64,000 nt of DNA, from NCBI RefSeq assembly GCF_001707825.1, contig NZ_LYBM01000001.1:248001-312000 (forward strand), written 5' to 3'. Both the position numbers and the translations under genes were made by a program. Below the pieces are notes generated by a model. It was given only the letters and a program-made list of their open reading frames with translations, was not told the DNA's origin and ran no database searches. Numbering within the stretch: position 1 is the first letter of the stretch; every line of letters begins with the position of its first letter. Source of the stretch: Veronia pacifica. GTDB lineage: Bacteria; Pseudomonadota; Gammaproteobacteria; Enterobacterales; Vibrionaceae. This document shows positions 48,150 through 56,578 of the stretch, piece by piece.

Positions 48150-48689
48150 TTAGCTGAAAAGCCAGTATTTAACTGGGTCAGCGGCACACTCGTAAGGCCC
48201 ACACTCTGCGAATGTCAGCACAAAATTCAGGAACACTGATCCAATAGCAAACCACATGCAATATTTACCAATTTTGGTCATTGTTTCGCTGTTTTCGCTC
48301 CACTTTTCCTGCCAGAGCATATTCAAAACAGAAACCCCTAAAATTGTCAGGCCAAAGATAACGAATGCCCAAGTGTAGTAGTGCATTCCCATGACATCAG
48401 AACCATAATGTGGCGTGCCAGGAATAACATGCAGTGATACCTGTCGAAGGGCAGACATGGCACCAAAAAGGGCACCCAGTAGAATCACACCGTAGTGACG
48501 CTGACGGATACCGAAGCGAACATTAAGTGCAAATCCAAACAATACCAGCGCGAAACCAACACGCTGTAATAAGCAGAGTGGGCAAGGCAGTTCATTCAAA
48601 GCAAACTGGAAAAAAATACCGGCAAAGAGCACTGACGCAATGCCAAACATGCCGAGAACATTCAGTTGATAAACATATTTTTGTTGCAT
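48150..48689 (-). CDS. DsbB family disulfide-bond formation protein
   Basis: A 179-residue inner-membrane protein with four or five helices. The first periplasmic loop has the PCPLC redox pair (Cys36, Cys39) followed by LLQR, as in DsbB. The second loop reads HVIPGTPHYGSDVMG and has no Cys. Two Cys (about 163 and 168) lie in the C-terminal ECGPYEC segment. It would pass electrons from a DsbA-like oxidase to quinone, but the missing loop Cys suggest a different relay. The ATG at 48689 follows GAGGTGATC; the longer frame is not family-like. It sits eight bases after a DUF5993-like gene. Confidence 0.82.
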   Translation of the reverse strand: MQQKYVYQLNVLGMFGIASVLFAGIFFQFALNELPCPLCLLQRVGFALVLFGFALNVRFGIRQRHYGVILLGALFGAMSALRQVSLHVIPGTPHYGSDVMGMHYYTWAFVIFGLTILGVSVLNMLWQEKWSENSETMTKIGKYCMWFAIGSVFLNFVLTFAECGPYECAADPVKYWLFS

Positions 48690-48697
48690 GATCACCT

Positions 48698-48850
48698 CTA
48701 CAGCAAAATCGACAGAGCATCTGTCGCGTGGTGATTCAGCCAATAAATGCTCAGTGCAAGGGTAACTGCCCATAAAGCATACGAAGGTTTTTCTTTGCCC
48801 CACATGACAAGCAACATTGCGATGCCCGTCAGTAGGAAAATCAGACTCAT
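48698..48850 (-). CDS. DUF5993-like small membrane protein
   Basis: A 50-residue protein with a first helix (MSLIFLLTGIAMLLVMWG) and a second (YALWAVTLALSIYWLNHHA). Small proteins of this shape are found next to DsbB-type genes, and this one lies eight bases before the DsbB-like start, so co-transcription is likely. The ATG at 48850 is preferred over the longer frame from 48895. The family name is from memory and should be treated as probable. Confidence 0.6.
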   Translation of the reverse strand: MSLIFLLTGIAMLLVMWGKEKPSYALWAVTLALSIYWLNHHATDALSILL

Positions 48851-49119
48851 CAAAACGGCTTCTCCTCTTGTTAATGGAAATATGATATAGATCAAGTTAA
48901 TTTGAAAAAAGAGTTATGAAATTTGAGCAAGATCATGAACTGTTAAGATATTTTGACGGTTTTTTGTAACTAAATGATTTTTTTGAGTTATTTAAAACAC
49001 TGTTTGATATTTTTTCTGGTAGTCAAGAGCGATAAGAGAGATGAGCGATTATTGTAATAGTCTGTTTTCTATTCAACTTGGTTGGGAGTGAGTGCTGAAA
49101 GACGTCGAACGCTTGTGTA
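48851..49119. other. Intergenic, AT-rich
   Basis: Upstream region of the DsbB-like unit. It presumably also holds the promoter for the structured RNA that follows. No gene was seen. Confidence 0.35.
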
Positions 49120-49236
49120 AAGAAAAGGCACCGATGTTACATATTGGGGGGAGGTAACAATCAGTGCCAACAGTAATTGCCCGTTGGGCCAAACCGGGAA
49201 TGGGAGCACCCGGCATTTTAAAATGTCGTTTTTTTA
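49120..49236 (+). ncRNA. Candidate structured RNA with intrinsic terminator
   Basis: Four consecutive hairpins can be read. (1) GGCACCGATGTTAC at 49127-49140 pairs with 49154-49168; the loop is G-rich (GGGGGGAG). (2) TTGCCC-GTT-GGGCCAA lies at 49177-49192. (3) CCGGG/CCCGG at 49194-49213 has a loop containing GGGAG. (4) A short AT-rich stem ends at 49228 with seven T's after it. The arrangement looks like a small RNA or a long leader. It also ends opposite the 49.24-49.42 kb gene, so a role as its terminator is possible. No known family was recognised. Confidence 0.5.
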
Positions 49237-49243
49237 ATTCGGT

Positions 49244-49423
49244 TTAATAGTGGTTGATGACATTGTCACGGTGATGATTTGTTAGTAAGTGAGATATCCC
49301 CATTAGTGCATAACCACCTAGCAGGTAAATGCCAATTGCCTGTTGAGCTGTTAAATCGTCAGAACTTTGCCAGGTGAAAAAAACCGCAACTATGTAACAA
49401 ATAAGCGTCATGCTCTGGGACAT
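49244..49423 (-). CDS. Small membrane protein, 59 residues
   Basis: A 59-residue frame with a strong ribosome site (GGAGGTGGT directly before ATG 49423), two predicted helices (SMTLICYIVAVFFTW and AIGIYLLGGYALMGIS) and a His-rich tail (HLLTNHHRDNVINHY). No family was recognised. The good ribosome site and clean protein character make it a likely real gene. It lies upstream of the DsbB-like cluster on the same strand. Confidence 0.65.
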   Translation of the reverse strand: MSQSMTLICYIVAVFFTWQSSDDLTAQQAIGIYLLGGYALMGISHLLTNHHRDNVINHY

Positions 49424-49642
49424 ACCACCTCCTTATACATCTTATCCAGCAAAAATCTCTGTTACTGGTGATAGATACTAGAGGACATTTATGTCTGATT
49501 GATGACGATATAGAGTGAATACATTCGTCGAGCAACTCGACTTGATAGCCATATATTGACGATGAGTGCGTACTGTAATGTCGTAATGTCTCGGTTTAGC
49601 GATGTTTTAGAAATGCGGACATGTCATTGGGATGTTGGCATA
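49424..49642. other. Intergenic
   Basis: Between two small-protein frames. Nothing else was recognised. Confidence 0.35.
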
Positions 49643-49741
49643 TCATTTTCGCGAGGTTCGATTAGGGCGTTTGTAGGCGATGAGTCCCATTGCCACCATA
49701 AGGGCACTGTAGAGCGATATCATCAATAAGATATCTGACAT
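49643..49741 (-). CDS. Possible single-helix small protein, 32 residues
   Basis: A frame from ATG 49741 encodes MSDILLMISLYSALMVAMG and a basic tail YKRPNRTSRK, the layout of single-span small membrane proteins. Ribosome site weak (GGGATCG about 8 bases upstream). No family was recognised. Its position upstream of the 59-residue gene, same strand, hints at a small-protein group. Confidence 0.35.
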   Translation of the reverse strand: MSDILLMISLYSALMVAMGLIAYKRPNRTSRK

Positions 49742-50010
49742 TATTACGATCCCGTGGATTATTTGATAAATGTAATTTTAGTGAATCATATATCATACCG
49801 CTTCCTATCTTCCTCCTTTGCACACTAAAAATTGAACTAAAGCAAACCTGCTCTGTGCAATTTTCACTTCATTTCAGTTGATTGAGCCATGAGTAGACAA
49901 GTCCGTCTTTGTTTATAAGGACTATTTCACAGGGTTAGGGCAATGGTGGCTTGTCAGCCGGGATAGGGCTAGTTACTCTTCTAATATGGATATTCAGTAT
50001 GGAGGGGTTA

Positions 50011-50532
50011 ATGGAAATTGCTCAGTTAGGAAATCCGGTTTTGCGCCAGCGGGCCGAGGCAGTCAAAACCAGCGAGTTTTCAGAACTTCAGCCGTTTTTT
50101 GCTGATCTTGAAAAAACCATGATAGTCCATCATGGTGTAGGCATTGCTGCACCTCAGGTCAGTGAGTCGATTCGTGCATTTATTGTGGCACCTAAGCCAA
50201 ATAGTCGTTACCCCAATGCGCCTTTAATGCCTCCCACACTTATGCTCAACCCTAAGTTAATCAGCCAAAGTGAGAATATAGAAATGGATTGGGAGGGGTG
50301 CCTCAGCATACCGGGCATTCGAGCGAAAGTACCCCGCGCGAGTGAGATAGAGGTAAGTTATCAGACTCTGGATGGGAACACTGTTGATACGCAGTTCTCT
50401 GGTTTTGCTGCTCGCGTGTTTCTTCATGAACTTGACCACCTTGAAGGGATTGTCTTTTTGGATCGCACTGACAGCAGTGAATATGTCACCGATGCTGAAT
50501 TCATGCGGATCATTGAAGCTGATATGCGCTGA
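50011..50532 (+). CDS. def: Peptide deformylase
   Basis: A 173-residue metalloenzyme that removes the formyl group from new proteins. All three motifs are present: GVGIAAPQV (motif 1), EGCLSIPG (motif 2, Cys ligand) and HELDHLEG (motif 3, HExDH). The ATG at 50011 follows GGAGG. The longer frame from 49951 would add a hydrophobic stretch but lacks a ribosome site. It is not next to fmt, so it is probably a second, accessory deformylase, as is common in Vibrionaceae. The Cys and His residues needed for metal binding are intact. Confidence 0.92.
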   Translation: MEIAQLGNPVLRQRAEAVKTSEFSELQPFFADLEKTMIVHHGVGIAAPQVSESIRAFIVAPKPNSRYPNAPLMPPTLMLNPKLISQSENIEMDWEGCLSIPGIRAKVPRASEIEVSYQTLDGNTVDTQFSGFAARVFLHELDHLEGIVFLDRTDSSEYVTDAEFMRIIEADMR

Positions 50533-50746
50533 TTTCGTCAGTGAGTCGCTGGCCTAGCGCCGTTTATCGACAAGGGTAATGCCAGAGTGTGATCTCATCC
50601 CATGTTCATTTGCTTTATCGGTTGTCTCGCGATCATTGCTACCGTTTCATGCCTGCTAATTTTCTTTTTCGGGCTGTTATCTGACTGAAAAAGCGAGAAG
50701 ATATAGTTACTCTCTTTTAAGGATATGCAGCAAACAAGGGAAGGTT

Positions 50747-51181
50747 ATGCCAGCAATGCTCGTCTGTTATGCGCAGGATGATTCAGCGCACTTCCAATCC
50801 ATAAAATCGTTGTGTGCCAGTCCTCAATGCGGCGTGTCATGTGTGAGCGGAAGGTGTTTGCCTGAAGGCATATTATCGGTAGGCGAAAGTCAGCCAGACG
50901 ACCTTTTTACCCTGCCTGATCATGAGAAAGAAGCAGTTAAAGATTTTCTTTCACAAGTGTCAAAAATGCTGGTTCTGGTCAGTGATAAAACTACCGAAGA
51001 TGATTGGGTACGTTGGCAGGTAGCATCGTATCGTGAGACGCGTAAAAAACCTGATATGCTCTTTATGCGTGTGAATGGCGATCGAAATGCGCAAATGATG
51101 CAGGGTGATAGTAAAGAAGATGTTGTGAACTGGAATAAATTGCGATTGATTTACTGGTTAGAAAATCAAGGAAAAGCGTAG
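50747..51181 (+). CDS. Hypothetical protein with a possible TIR-like fold
   Basis: A 144-residue cytosolic protein. An LVCYAQDDSAHFQSI start, then KMLVLVSDKTTEDDWVRWQV, resembles the first strand and the DWxxxE-bearing strand of TIR-like proteins such as ThsB/MTH538, but the usual Glu is Gln here and overall similarity is weak. It also has four Cys near residues 23-37. If TIR-like it might act in defence signalling; no partner ThsA or defence gene is adjacent. ATG 50747 follows AAGGTT. Treat as unknown. Confidence 0.45.
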   Translation: MPAMLVCYAQDDSAHFQSIKSLCASPQCGVSCVSGRCLPEGILSVGESQPDDLFTLPDHEKEAVKDFLSQVSKMLVLVSDKTTEDDWVRWQVASYRETRKKPDMLFMRVNGDRNAQMMQGDSKEDVVNWNKLRLIYWLENQGKA

Positions 51182-51209
51182 CTCAGGGTGTTACAGAGAG
51201 GGTTGTAAG

Positions 51210-51243
51210 AAAAAAGCACTGCCATTGGGACAGTGCTTTTTAC
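51210..51243. terminator. Bidirectional intrinsic terminator
   Basis: AAAAAGCACTG and CAGTGCTTTTT form a 10-11 bp stem between convergent genes with A-run and T-run on either side. It serves both the 50.7 kb and 51.2 kb genes. Confidence 0.85.
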
Positions 51244-51247
51244 ATTT

Positions 51248-51892
51248 TTATTGGTAAAGAGCTGGTTTTTTAACGATATTTTTCGTGAACACTTGTCCTT
51301 TTATTGCGGGATAGGTGAGTTTTAGCAGCTCTAAATCTTCTTCGAAATGGTCTTTCACATCGACACTGAAAGTGCCATTTGAGAACCCAGCAACACGCTG
51401 ATCAATAAGGGGTAACAGAGGACCTACGGCTTCTTCATTATCTTTTTTCTCAACGATTGTCGCCGTGATATCACCCAAGTAAGTTATTTTTCCTTTTTCA
51501 AGTTTCACCATCTGATCAAGCTCAAAGGCTCCGTCTGCTGATACAAGAAGTGGAACGCCTGCATGCAGGGTAAACTTTTGTACTTGTGTCATGCCTGCAG
51601 GCGCTTCGAAGCTGAAAAAGTATTCACGGCCATTTTCGCCGTGGTCAGCAATCATGTTCGTTCGAATAGAAAATTCGAATTTTTTACCTTCTGACATAAC
51701 GCTTAAATTCCACAGCTCGGGCTGGAATGATGGCGCATTGTTATTTTTTACAGTGATCCTGCCGAAGGCAATACTCTTTTCGCTGGTGTTATAGCTGGTT
51801 TTTTCATGATTGATGGGTGCATCGGGGATGGATGTACAGCCAGTGAAAACAATCGCAACAGCAAGTAAAAAGATCGCTCTTATTTTATTCAT
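51248..51892 (-). CDS. Hypothetical lipoprotein, 214 residues
   Basis: The signal peptide ends in the lipobox VFTGC (Cys19). The mature part is beta-rich (SIAFGRITVKNNNAPSF, FSIRTNMIADHGENGREYFF). No family was recognised. It lies just upstream of the shared terminator and is a single-gene unit. Likely outer-membrane facing the periplasm, since Thr follows the lipid Cys rather than Asp. Confidence 0.65.
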   Translation of the reverse strand: MNKIRAIFLLAVAIVFTGCTSIPDAPINHEKTSYNTSEKSIAFGRITVKNNNAPSFQPELWNLSVMSEGKKFEFSIRTNMIADHGENGREYFFSFEAPAGMTQVQKFTLHAGVPLLVSADGAFELDQMVKLEKGKITYLGDITATIVEKKDNEEAVGPLLPLIDQRVAGFSNGTFSVDVKDHFEEDLELLKLTYPAIKGQVFTKNIVKKPALYQ

Positions 51893-52306
51893 AACTCAGT
51901 CTTAGATGGTTGGGTTAATTATTTACCCGTCTCAAAGCGTCTGTTTGCCTGTTGAGCATCAGATAGACTATCCACGGGGAAAAAAATTGAAAACGGTGTT
52001 CAATTGGTAGGGAGTATATTTGTCTGAAATCACTTTATCAACAGAATTGTCAATTAATGTGCTTTTGTCTCTGGACACATTTTTATTTGTTAAGCGCTAA
52101 AAAATAAGAAATACGCAGTTAAAAAGGAGAAGATAGGAAGTACACGTATGGTCTAAAGGTGCCTTCAAGCGGTTGATATTCATAAAGCTGGTGGGTCTCT
52201 GCTGCCATAACAATACATATAAGTGTTAGAAAGGGTAGAGTGTATTACCGTACCCTTTGTTATACGTAGATTCAGTGATTATTTAAGGTAGCGGATCGTC
52301 ATATTG
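51893..52306. other. Intergenic
   Basis: About 415 bases with no supported gene or hairpin; promoter region of the lipoprotein. Confidence 0.4.
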
Positions 52307-52675
52307 TTATTTTTCTGCATAGCTAATCCGGTCTACATCAACAGAAATTCTTCTCCAATCTCTGTCGACTTCCCCTCTCAATATCAGTTTTGTTTCCGGC
52401 GTTGCCTCCACGCCATTCCATAATCGATGGTCAATATCTACTTCTATTTCGCCTGTTTGATCTCGGAATAGGTAATCATCTCCACCGAGAGAGGAGACGA
52501 TGTTGCCGACCAGTTCGACATTAGTATCATCTACTGCATCGCGCGCTGATGCGACCGTTTGTAATACTTTAGCGGCCGATGGACCTTTAAATCCTCCTTT
52601 CGAACCATGGTGTTCGGCGACTGCAAGACTGGATGTAAACATGGCAAGGCAGGTTAAAGTAAATGCAATCTTCAT
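52307..52675 (-). CDS. YgiW/YdeI family (BOF) periplasmic stress protein
   Basis: A 122-residue protein with a signal peptide (MKIAFTLTCLAMFTSSLAVA). The mature OB-fold domain reads FKGPSAAKVLQTVASARD, VELVGNIVSSLGGDDYLFRDQTGEIEVDID and WNGVEATPETKLILRGEVDRDW, matching the bacterial OB-fold (BOF) family. Relatives YgiW and YdeI give tolerance to peroxide, cadmium and antimicrobial peptides in enterics. The ATG at 52675 follows AGGAGGCTTCT; the longer frame from 52720 is unlikely. Confidence 0.88.
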   Translation of the reverse strand: MKIAFTLTCLAMFTSSLAVAEHHGSKGGFKGPSAAKVLQTVASARDAVDDTNVELVGNIVSSLGGDDYLFRDQTGEIEVDIDHRLWNGVEATPETKLILRGEVDRDWRRISVDVDRISYAEK

Positions 52676-53521
52676 AGAAGCCTCCTGTTGGCTCATATCG
52701 CATACGGTTACGTGAAGCATTAATCAGAACAAGACAAGAGTGTTGGAGTAGCACGTAAGTGTATGCCGTTTAGTAATGATAGATAGCTTGGAGTGGTGAG
52801 ATTATCCCTTAACGTGCCGCATCGCTATACTTGGAACCCTAATAAACCATTGCATAAATGAGACTGACTCAGTGTTATTTTCGCAGTGATGTATTTATCA
52901 AAGATCAACAAGTGTTTTACGAACAATAGGCGAGCGACAAAGATTATGATTTCCGTCGAAAGACGGTGAGTGATTGTGTATTCGTAATTTGCGTTGTCTT
53001 TTACCCGAGCAAGAATGCAGGCTAAGTCTGTGATAGGCAACATGCACTCTACACCAATAATTAGATGAGCACAGGTTTCCCCCCGAAGACAAAATATTAT
53101 GGACTTACCTCAGAACTCCTATCTGGACTTTATCGAGAATCGATTGAAATAACTAAAGTGGCTCGCGTGAGGCGAGCCATCTTTAATTTAGGAAGTAGTT
53201 GGAAAATATATGGATATTCAGATCCTCAGACGTTATCCGGCGTTTGGAAGGCATGTGTTTTCTACCGCGCTGACCTCATTTGCTGATTTTTATATTGATA
53301 CTCATTCTCCCAACCCAAACGCCCCACGAATTCCTTGCTGACACCTAAGTCGTACCTGCATAACTGTATGTTATAAACAGAGTGGATCGAATCTCCCAGA
53401 TGAATCACCTGTGATTACGTGAGTCCGATAATCTTGGCAACTACTAAAATATCTGCATTAACCACAGAAACAGCGGCCGGCACCTCTCAATTAGTGTGCG
53501 TTGCCGATAGATGGAAAGACA
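52676..53521. other. Intergenic with one strong hairpin
   Basis: About 850 bases. TGGCTCGC/GGCGAGCCA (53159-53180) is a clean 8-9 bp stem with a 4-base loop and may be a terminator, but no gene clearly ends before it. Short open frames here are not supported. Confidence 0.35.
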
Positions 53522-54553
53522 ATGATATTTTTGCCAAAAATAAAATCATGGATGCTACTGGTAACCTCAGCGACGACTTTAATATCGTGCCAATCAGGTG
53601 CGAACATCGGTACCAGTGATGTAGGAAGAAACCTAAAACCCGGCCTACAGCTATCAAGCGAAGATTACGGCGAGCGTGAAGATGGGAGCGGTGCCTTCAG
53701 AACACATTGTCTCGAATCACATCAAAGCAATGACGATCCGCTGGTTTATCCAGATCAACCAAACGCCACTCATTCCCATGTGTTTTTTGGTAATCCATCG
53801 GTCGATGCCTTCACCAAAGCGAAAAGTTTAAGACAAGCAACCAAAACCACCTGCGACGGTAACACGCTTAATCGTTCAGCATATTGGGTGCCAGCGCTTT
53901 ATGGTGCCGATGGTCGACGGATACCTTACATCGAGCCACTTTTTTACTACAAAACGGGTTATCACTTACCGGCAAGTTCCATTCAAACACCACCAGAAGA
54001 CCTGCGAATGATTGCTGGGCAAGCAATGCCAAACGTGTTGCAAAGTACCCAAGCGGTTAAATTTCGATGTGCCAGTTGGACTTCAAATCAATCTTGGTTT
54101 GATGACGGTGACCCACTGGATCATATTGCTCATATCCCTGACTGCAAAAAAGGTGATTTGGTGGAAATGAGGATTGTCTTTCCGCAGTGTTGGGATGGAA
54201 AAAACCTTGACTCAGACGACCATCAAAGTCATATGGCCTACCCAAGCGAAGCAACGCCACCAATGACGGGCACAGGCGCTTGCCCTGCCAGTCATCCTAT
54301 CGCGATCCCCGAAATCTCATATAACTTTGCTATTTACGTTACCGATGAAACCGGACCATCGACAGCGTGGCGCTTATCCTCAGATATGAACGCCAAATTA
54401 CCCGCAGGCCACAGTGCCCACGCAGACTGGATGAACGGATGGGATAACGACATTATGCGAGCTATCGTCGAAAATTGCCTCAACCCCGCTTTCGAATGCA
54501 GTGTAGGCTTGTTGGGTGATGGCACTCGTCTAGTGTCAGTGATTGAAGAGTAA
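53522..54553 (+). CDS. DUF1996 family lipoprotein
   Basis: A 343-residue protein. The signal sequence ends with LISC (lipobox). The mature part shows the DUF1996 pattern: SHVFFGN, a YWVPALYGADGR core, FPQCWDGKNLDSDDH, and GACPASHPIAIPEISYNF. The conserved His and Cys residues suggest a metal or sugar-binding active site; the family is found in fungi and bacteria and has no proven function. ATG 53522 follows GGAAAG. It is single, with no operon partner, and precedes the cassette-like region. Confidence 0.82.
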   Translation: MIFLPKIKSWMLLVTSATTLISCQSGANIGTSDVGRNLKPGLQLSSEDYGEREDGSGAFRTHCLESHQSNDDPLVYPDQPNATHSHVFFGNPSVDAFTKAKSLRQATKTTCDGNTLNRSAYWVPALYGADGRRIPYIEPLFYYKTGYHLPASSIQTPPEDLRMIAGQAMPNVLQSTQAVKFRCASWTSNQSWFDDGDPLDHIAHIPDCKKGDLVEMRIVFPQCWDGKNLDSDDHQSHMAYPSEATPPMTGTGACPASHPIAIPEISYNFAIYVTDETGPSTAWRLSSDMNAKLPAGHSAHADWMNGWDNDIMRAIVENCLNPAFECSVGLLGDGTRLVSVIEE

Positions 54554-54802
54554 TTAGGCACACGCTTCTGTTGTTCTGGCAAACACGGCTTTGAGAAATA
54601 TTTTCTCAGGGATGTCCCCCGCTTTTTGGGCTTATCACTTCCCGACAAGACGAAATATCACCTCTCCAGATTGGCCAACACTCATGAATGGCGATTGTGC
54701 GTTTAAATCTCTCAACATTTAACAGCGTTATTGAATGTTAACGTCAGCTGTTATCTTAAAAGGCCCAACGGATTGTATTTACCCACGTCGGAGACATCGA
54801 GC

Positions 54803-55300
54803 ATGGCAGAAGCAGTAACGACATATTATCTAGAGATGACATCGCCTTCAGACCTGAAGGATAAACCCGATTCGAAGGGCCTGAATGTTATTGAAGCAGA
54901 AATTGATGAATTCAGACTGAACAAATTTCTCTATGAATATGTCGGTGGACCTTGGCAATGGAAAGACAAGCTGTCACTCCCTGATTCAGCGTGGGCCGAG
55001 TATGTTTCAAATCCAAATCTTCGCACCTGGGTCGCTTATTTCAAAGGGGCGATTGCTGGTTATTTTGAACTGCACGCTGAAGATGACGGCAACACAGAGA
55101 TCATGTACTTCGGTCTAGCTGAGGCCTTTATCGGCAAAGGGTTTGGCGGCTATTTGCTCTCTCAGGCAATTCAGTCCGCGTGGAGCATTCCATCAACCAA
55201 ACGTGTATGGGTTCATACCTGTAACCTTGACCACGAGTCTGCGCTTAACAACTATCGAGCGCGGGGTTTCACTCTCTGTAAAACCGAAAGCGATACCTGA
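54803..55300 (+). CDS. GNAT family N-acetyltransferase
   Basis: A 165-residue acetyltransferase. FGLAEAFIGKGFGGYLL is the acetyl-CoA loop (GKGFGG), and VWVHTCNLDHESALNNYRARGF is the following strand-helix pair. Substrate unknown. The ATG at 54803 follows GGAGACATC; a TTG-led frame from 54731 is longer but not needed for the domain. It is one of four GNAT genes or fragments in this half of the window, typical of mobile cassette genes. Confidence 0.82.
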   Translation: MAEAVTTYYLEMTSPSDLKDKPDSKGLNVIEAEIDEFRLNKFLYEYVGGPWQWKDKLSLPDSAWAEYVSNPNLRTWVAYFKGAIAGYFELHAEDDGNTEIMYFGLAEAFIGKGFGGYLLSQAIQSAWSIPSTKRVWVHTCNLDHESALNNYRARGFTLCKTESDT

Positions 55301-55382
55301 ATACCAATTAACCCTCTAAGAAGTGTTGCTCCTTGGGGAGGATTTGAATTAGAACAAACATATTGACGATGGAACGAATGAA

Positions 55383-55925
55383 ATGGATATCTCTGCAAAC
55401 TTTAGAATGCTCGCTTTATACAATCAGCGAATGAACAGACAGCTTCTAGAAGTATGTCAGCAGTTAACAAACGAACAGTTGCAGCAAAATACCAATGCGT
55501 TCTTCCCAAGCGTGATGGCTCACTGGAATCACATCTTGTTCGGCGATTTAATCATGCTTCAGAGGCTGGTAGCGAGTCGTTTAGTTGATATCGAACCTTC
55601 AACATTAGAGCAGCTACCTAATGCAAAAGCAGTCGACGATCAGTTTGTATCCGACCTGAAAGGACTTTCCATATTGCGGCCTCTGGTGGATTCTATCTAC
55701 GTTGATATTACCCGCTCACTCAAGACTTCAGACTGCAATAATCTCGTTCGGTATACCACGACGGAAGGTAAAAAAATCGAGCGCAATCTTACCGAGTTTT
55801 TACAGCATATATTCAATAACCAAACACATCACAGAGGTCAATTAACCTGTGTGTTAAGTCAATTAGGTCTGGACTTTGGCTGTACCGATTTACCTATCAT
55901 TGTACCGGAGGGCACACGTAGTTAG
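55383..55925 (+). CDS. DinB family protein
   Basis: A 180-residue four-helix-bundle protein. A His in MAHWNHILFGD and the pair in NQTHHRGQ form the DinB metal-binding triad. DinB-like proteins include thiol-dependent transferases such as bacillithiol and mycothiol enzymes, but the substrate in Vibrio-like bacteria is unknown. ATG 55383 follows the GATGGAACGA region. The gene is followed after a few bases by an 8-bp tandem repeat. Confidence 0.82.
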   Translation: MDISANFRMLALYNQRMNRQLLEVCQQLTNEQLQQNTNAFFPSVMAHWNHILFGDLIMLQRLVASRLVDIEPSTLEQLPNAKAVDDQFVSDLKGLSILRPLVDSIYVDITRSLKTSDCNNLVRYTTTEGKKIERNLTEFLQHIFNNQTHHRGQLTCVLSQLGLDFGCTDLPIIVPEGTRS

Positions 55926-55932
55926 CTTTACT

Positions 55933-55972
55933 GTCAGGCAGTCAGGCAGTCAGGCAGTCAGGCAGTCAGGCA
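55933..55972. repeat. Five tandem copies of an 8-bp unit
   Basis: GTCAGGCA is repeated five times without error, starting seven bases after the DinB stop codon. It is outside any gene. Such a tract could vary in copy number by slippage. Confidence 0.95.
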
Positions 55973-56004
55973 TTCTTCATACGTCTCAATGTCCCTTATC
56001 CATT

Positions 56005-56100
56005 ATTGATTAGGCTCTGTAAAATTAAACTCCCGTGCCAACTTGTTGGCGGCGACAATATTGTCGGCACCTCCACAAGAGCTCGACTTTTTATAGCCCC
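56005..56100 (-). mobile_element. IS3-family transposase (orfB) fragment
   Basis: The minus strand reads GGADNIVAANKLAREFNF then TEPNQ and a stop, clearly related to the remnant near 44.4 kb (GGAENIVVANKLTRAFTL). Only this N-terminal piece remains; the catalytic core is gone. Confidence 0.7.
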
Positions 56101-56399
56101 GTTGAGACGTTAAGCCCTAACGTTTCTGAATAGCCACCGTTCCAATAGAGACACTTGAGACTCTATTTTCAGATCCTAACAGATGGCTTAGAGCAGCAAA
56201 CCTAAGCTGTTTCTGTTCAAAAATAATTTATGGTAATAGCATTACTCGATTCTAATACCGGGGTTTTAGATAAGAAAATATTATCCCAAATTAGCAATCG
56301 AACAGGATGAAGGATTTCTCGATACTTCTCGTATGCGTAAAGACCAGAAGCTTCTCAAGTAAACTGTTTACATATCAGAGCCAGTCAGTTTTTCCAATG

Positions 56400-56500
56400 C
56401 CATTTATATTTCCCATTTTTGTTTTTTCCCGCAAAGGATTTTGGACAATTCTCTACAAGATAGAGAAATTAGGGTGTGCAGACGATCGCAAATTTCGCTC
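56400..56500 (+). repeat. Conserved leader repeat, copy C (partial)
   Basis: CGCAAAGGATTTTGGACAA and AGACGATCGCAAATTT match the leaders of the 46.0 and 47.0 kb genes, just upstream of a frame with the same first helix. The first half of the leader is missing. Confidence 0.55.
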
Positions 56501-56575
56501 GTGAGTTATATTGGACAAATCGCAGGACTTATATTGGACACTTTGGGGTTTATTAATCTGTTATGTGCCAAGTAA
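56501..56575 (+). pseudogene. Truncated member of the conserved-first-helix family (copy C)
   Basis: A GTG-started frame encodes only 24 residues, MSYIGQIAGLILDTLGFINL and LCAK, then stops. It matches the first helix of the 46.0 kb protein at most positions. It may be a truncated gene, or a real short hydrophobic peptide. There is no clear ribosome site. Confidence 0.5.
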
Positions 56576-56578
56576 GAA

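Noticed and set aside
49951-50010. 20-residue hydrophobic extension of peptide deformylase
   Set aside because: The ATG at 50011 has a clear GGAGG site and matches the normal deformylase start.
55933-55972. CRISPR-like array
   Set aside because: The repeats are only 8 bp with no spacers, so this is a simple tandem repeat.
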